Positions 63,265 to 64,000 of a stretch of DNA of 64,000 nt are shown here, in pieces. The stretch spans positions 163,825 to 227,824 of the forward strand of contig NZ_VOIR01000014.1 in NCBI RefSeq assembly GCF_007923295.1. The letters are read 5' to 3'. This DNA is from Agrococcus sediminis. Lineage in GTDB: Bacteria > Actinomycetota > Actinomycetes > Actinomycetales > Microbacteriaceae. Position numbers and translations under genes: made by a program. The first letter of the stretch is position 1. Every line of letters begins with the position of its first letter. A model generated the notes under the pieces. The model did not search any database. It had not been told where the DNA came from and worked only from the letters and a program-made list of their open reading frames with translations.

Positions 63265-64000
63265 TCAGGCCGCGACGCGCTCCTGCACCGGGATGGGGCC
63301 GGTGATCGGCCGCTCGGCGCCGTCGCCCAGGTAGCGCTCGGTGCCGGCGAGCGTGAGGAAGGCCGGATAGGTCTCCTCGAGCGCGATCTCGCGGAACAGC
63401 GCGATGGCCTCGCGGTAGCGGTTGCCCGGGTTCCGGTCGAAGCCCGCGGCCAGCTCGTCGACGATGGCCTCGCAGCGCTCGCGCGTGATCGTGCGGCCGT
63501 CGGCGGTGGCCGACTCGTTGTGGATCCACTGCCAGACCTGCGAGCGCGAGATCTCGGCGGTCGCGGCGTCCTCCATGAGCGAGTGGATCGCGACGGCGCC
63601 GTGGCCGCGCAGCCACGCCTCCATGTAGCGGATGCCGATCTCGATGTTCGAGCGGAGCCCCGCCTCGGTGATGTCGCCCTCGGTGGTCGAGAGGTCGATG
63701 AGCGCCGCGCCGTCGACCGGCACGTCCTCGCGGGTGCGCTCGAGCTGGTTGGGGCGGTCGCCGAGCACCGCGTCGAACGCGCTCCGGCAGGTCTCGACGA
63801 GGCCGGGGTGCGCGACCCACGAGCCGTCGAAGCCGTCGCCCGCCTCGCGCGCCTTGTCGCTCGCGACCGCCGCGAGCGCGCGCTCGGTCGCCTCTGGGTC
63901 CTTCGCGCTCGGCACGAAGGCCGCCATGCCGCCGATCGCGTGCGCGCCGCGGCGGTGGCATGCGCGCACCAGCTGCTCGGTGTAGGCGCGCATGAACGGC
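63265..64000 (-). CDS. aceB: Malate synthase A, C-terminal part (cut by window edge)
   Basis: The last 244 or so codons of malate synthase, the second glyoxylate-shunt enzyme (glyoxylate plus acetyl-CoA to malate). Typical parts are MRAYTEQLVRACHRRGAHAIGGMAA, WVAHPGLV, SNIEIGIRYMEAWLRGHGAVAIHSLMEDAATAEISRSQ split along residues 120-160, and the terminal YLGDGAERPITGP. The frame is open through base 64000, so the N-terminus lies outside the window. Confidence 0.93.
   Translation of the reverse strand, partial: PFMRAYTEQLVRACHRRGAHAIGGMAAFVPSAKDPEATERALAAVASDKAREAGDGFDGSWVAHPGLVETCRSAFDAVLGDRPNQLERTREDVPVDGAALIDLSTTEGDITEAGLRSNIEIGIRYMEAWLRGHGAVAIHSLMEDAATAEISRSQVWQWIHNESATADGRTITRERCEAIVDELAAGFDRNPGNRYREAIALFREIALEETYPAFLTLAGTERYLGDGAERPITGPIPVQERVAA

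Noticed and set aside
1-64000. CRISPR array, prophage, insertion sequence, toxin-antitoxin pair or classical defence island
   Set aside because: No regular repeats, transposase, integrase, capsid, Cas or restriction genes were found; gene order is that of conserved chromosomal core.

Overview
The window is high-GC actinobacterial chromosome. Gene order, the tmRNA tag and protein content fit the family Microbacteriaceae (inference; an Agrococcus-like genome would fit). It is densely coding: genes abut or overlap by ATGA, GTGA or TGATG, no gene-free stretch exceeds about 300 bases, and I see no insertion sequence, prophage, CRISPR array or replication origin. The two end genes, a DEAD-box helicase and malate synthase A, are cut by the window edges.

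Layout. 1-15000: a genome-maintenance block whose order matches the conserved mycobacterial adnAB/nudC/uvrD2 neighbourhood. It holds a helicase, a ferritin-like protein, DUF3107, AdnA- and AdnB-like helicase-nucleases, a kinase-fold protein, a NudC-like Nudix protein, a UvrD2-like helicase, a TOMM/ThiF-like protein, a DUF2342 metalloprotease and a PDZ-Lon protease. 15000-24200: UPF0182 membrane protein, initiator tRNA, AIM24, thiamine-binding protein, nitrilase-fold amidohydrolase, aminotransferase, HtrA protease, DUF3039. 24200-29400: nicotinate phosphoribosyltransferase, a GNAT enzyme and a four-gene glycine betaine/choline (Opu-type) ABC operon. 29400-31600: murI-rph-rdgB. 31600-34800: a manganese ABC uptake operon that ends with its own MntR-type repressor. 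34800-39900: DedA, tRNA-Leu, SDR, 3-hydroxyacyl-CoA dehydrogenase, and a three-gene operon (flavodoxin-fold oxidoreductase, alpha/beta hydrolase, terpene-cyclase-like repeat protein). 39900-44450: a Tad/Flp pilus locus. 44450-46660: a secreted metallophosphoesterase interrupted by one in-frame TGA. 46700-54700: MFS transporter, prfB, an HpaB-family monooxygenase, ftsE-ftsX-smpB, phosphofructokinase, tmRNA. 54700-64000: aldehyde dehydrogenase, a rhodanese-TetR-SDR cluster, hisN-rsgA-aroA, and a SigH/SigR sigma factor with its zinc anti-sigma factor.

The strongest regulatory signal is promoter geometry. Many first genes carry a TAnnnT -10 box exactly 6-7 bases before ATG or GTG with no usable Shine-Dalgarno, implying leaderless mRNAs; others have a longer leader and a clear Shine-Dalgarno. 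Two regulatory circuits can be read directly. In one, a DtxR/MntR-type palindrome contains the leaderless GTG of the manganese-binding protein gene. In the other, a perfect SigR-type promoter (GGAAT, 18 bases, GTT) lies inside the 5' end of divergent aroA and would express a longer SigH isoform from an upstream GTG that has its own strong Shine-Dalgarno.

No completely new multi-gene system is evident. The best candidates for new biology are these two circuits, the split metallophosphoesterase, the TOMM-like protein inside the repair cluster, the shared bidirectional -10 box at 13844-13850, and the small hydrolase/cyclase-like operon.
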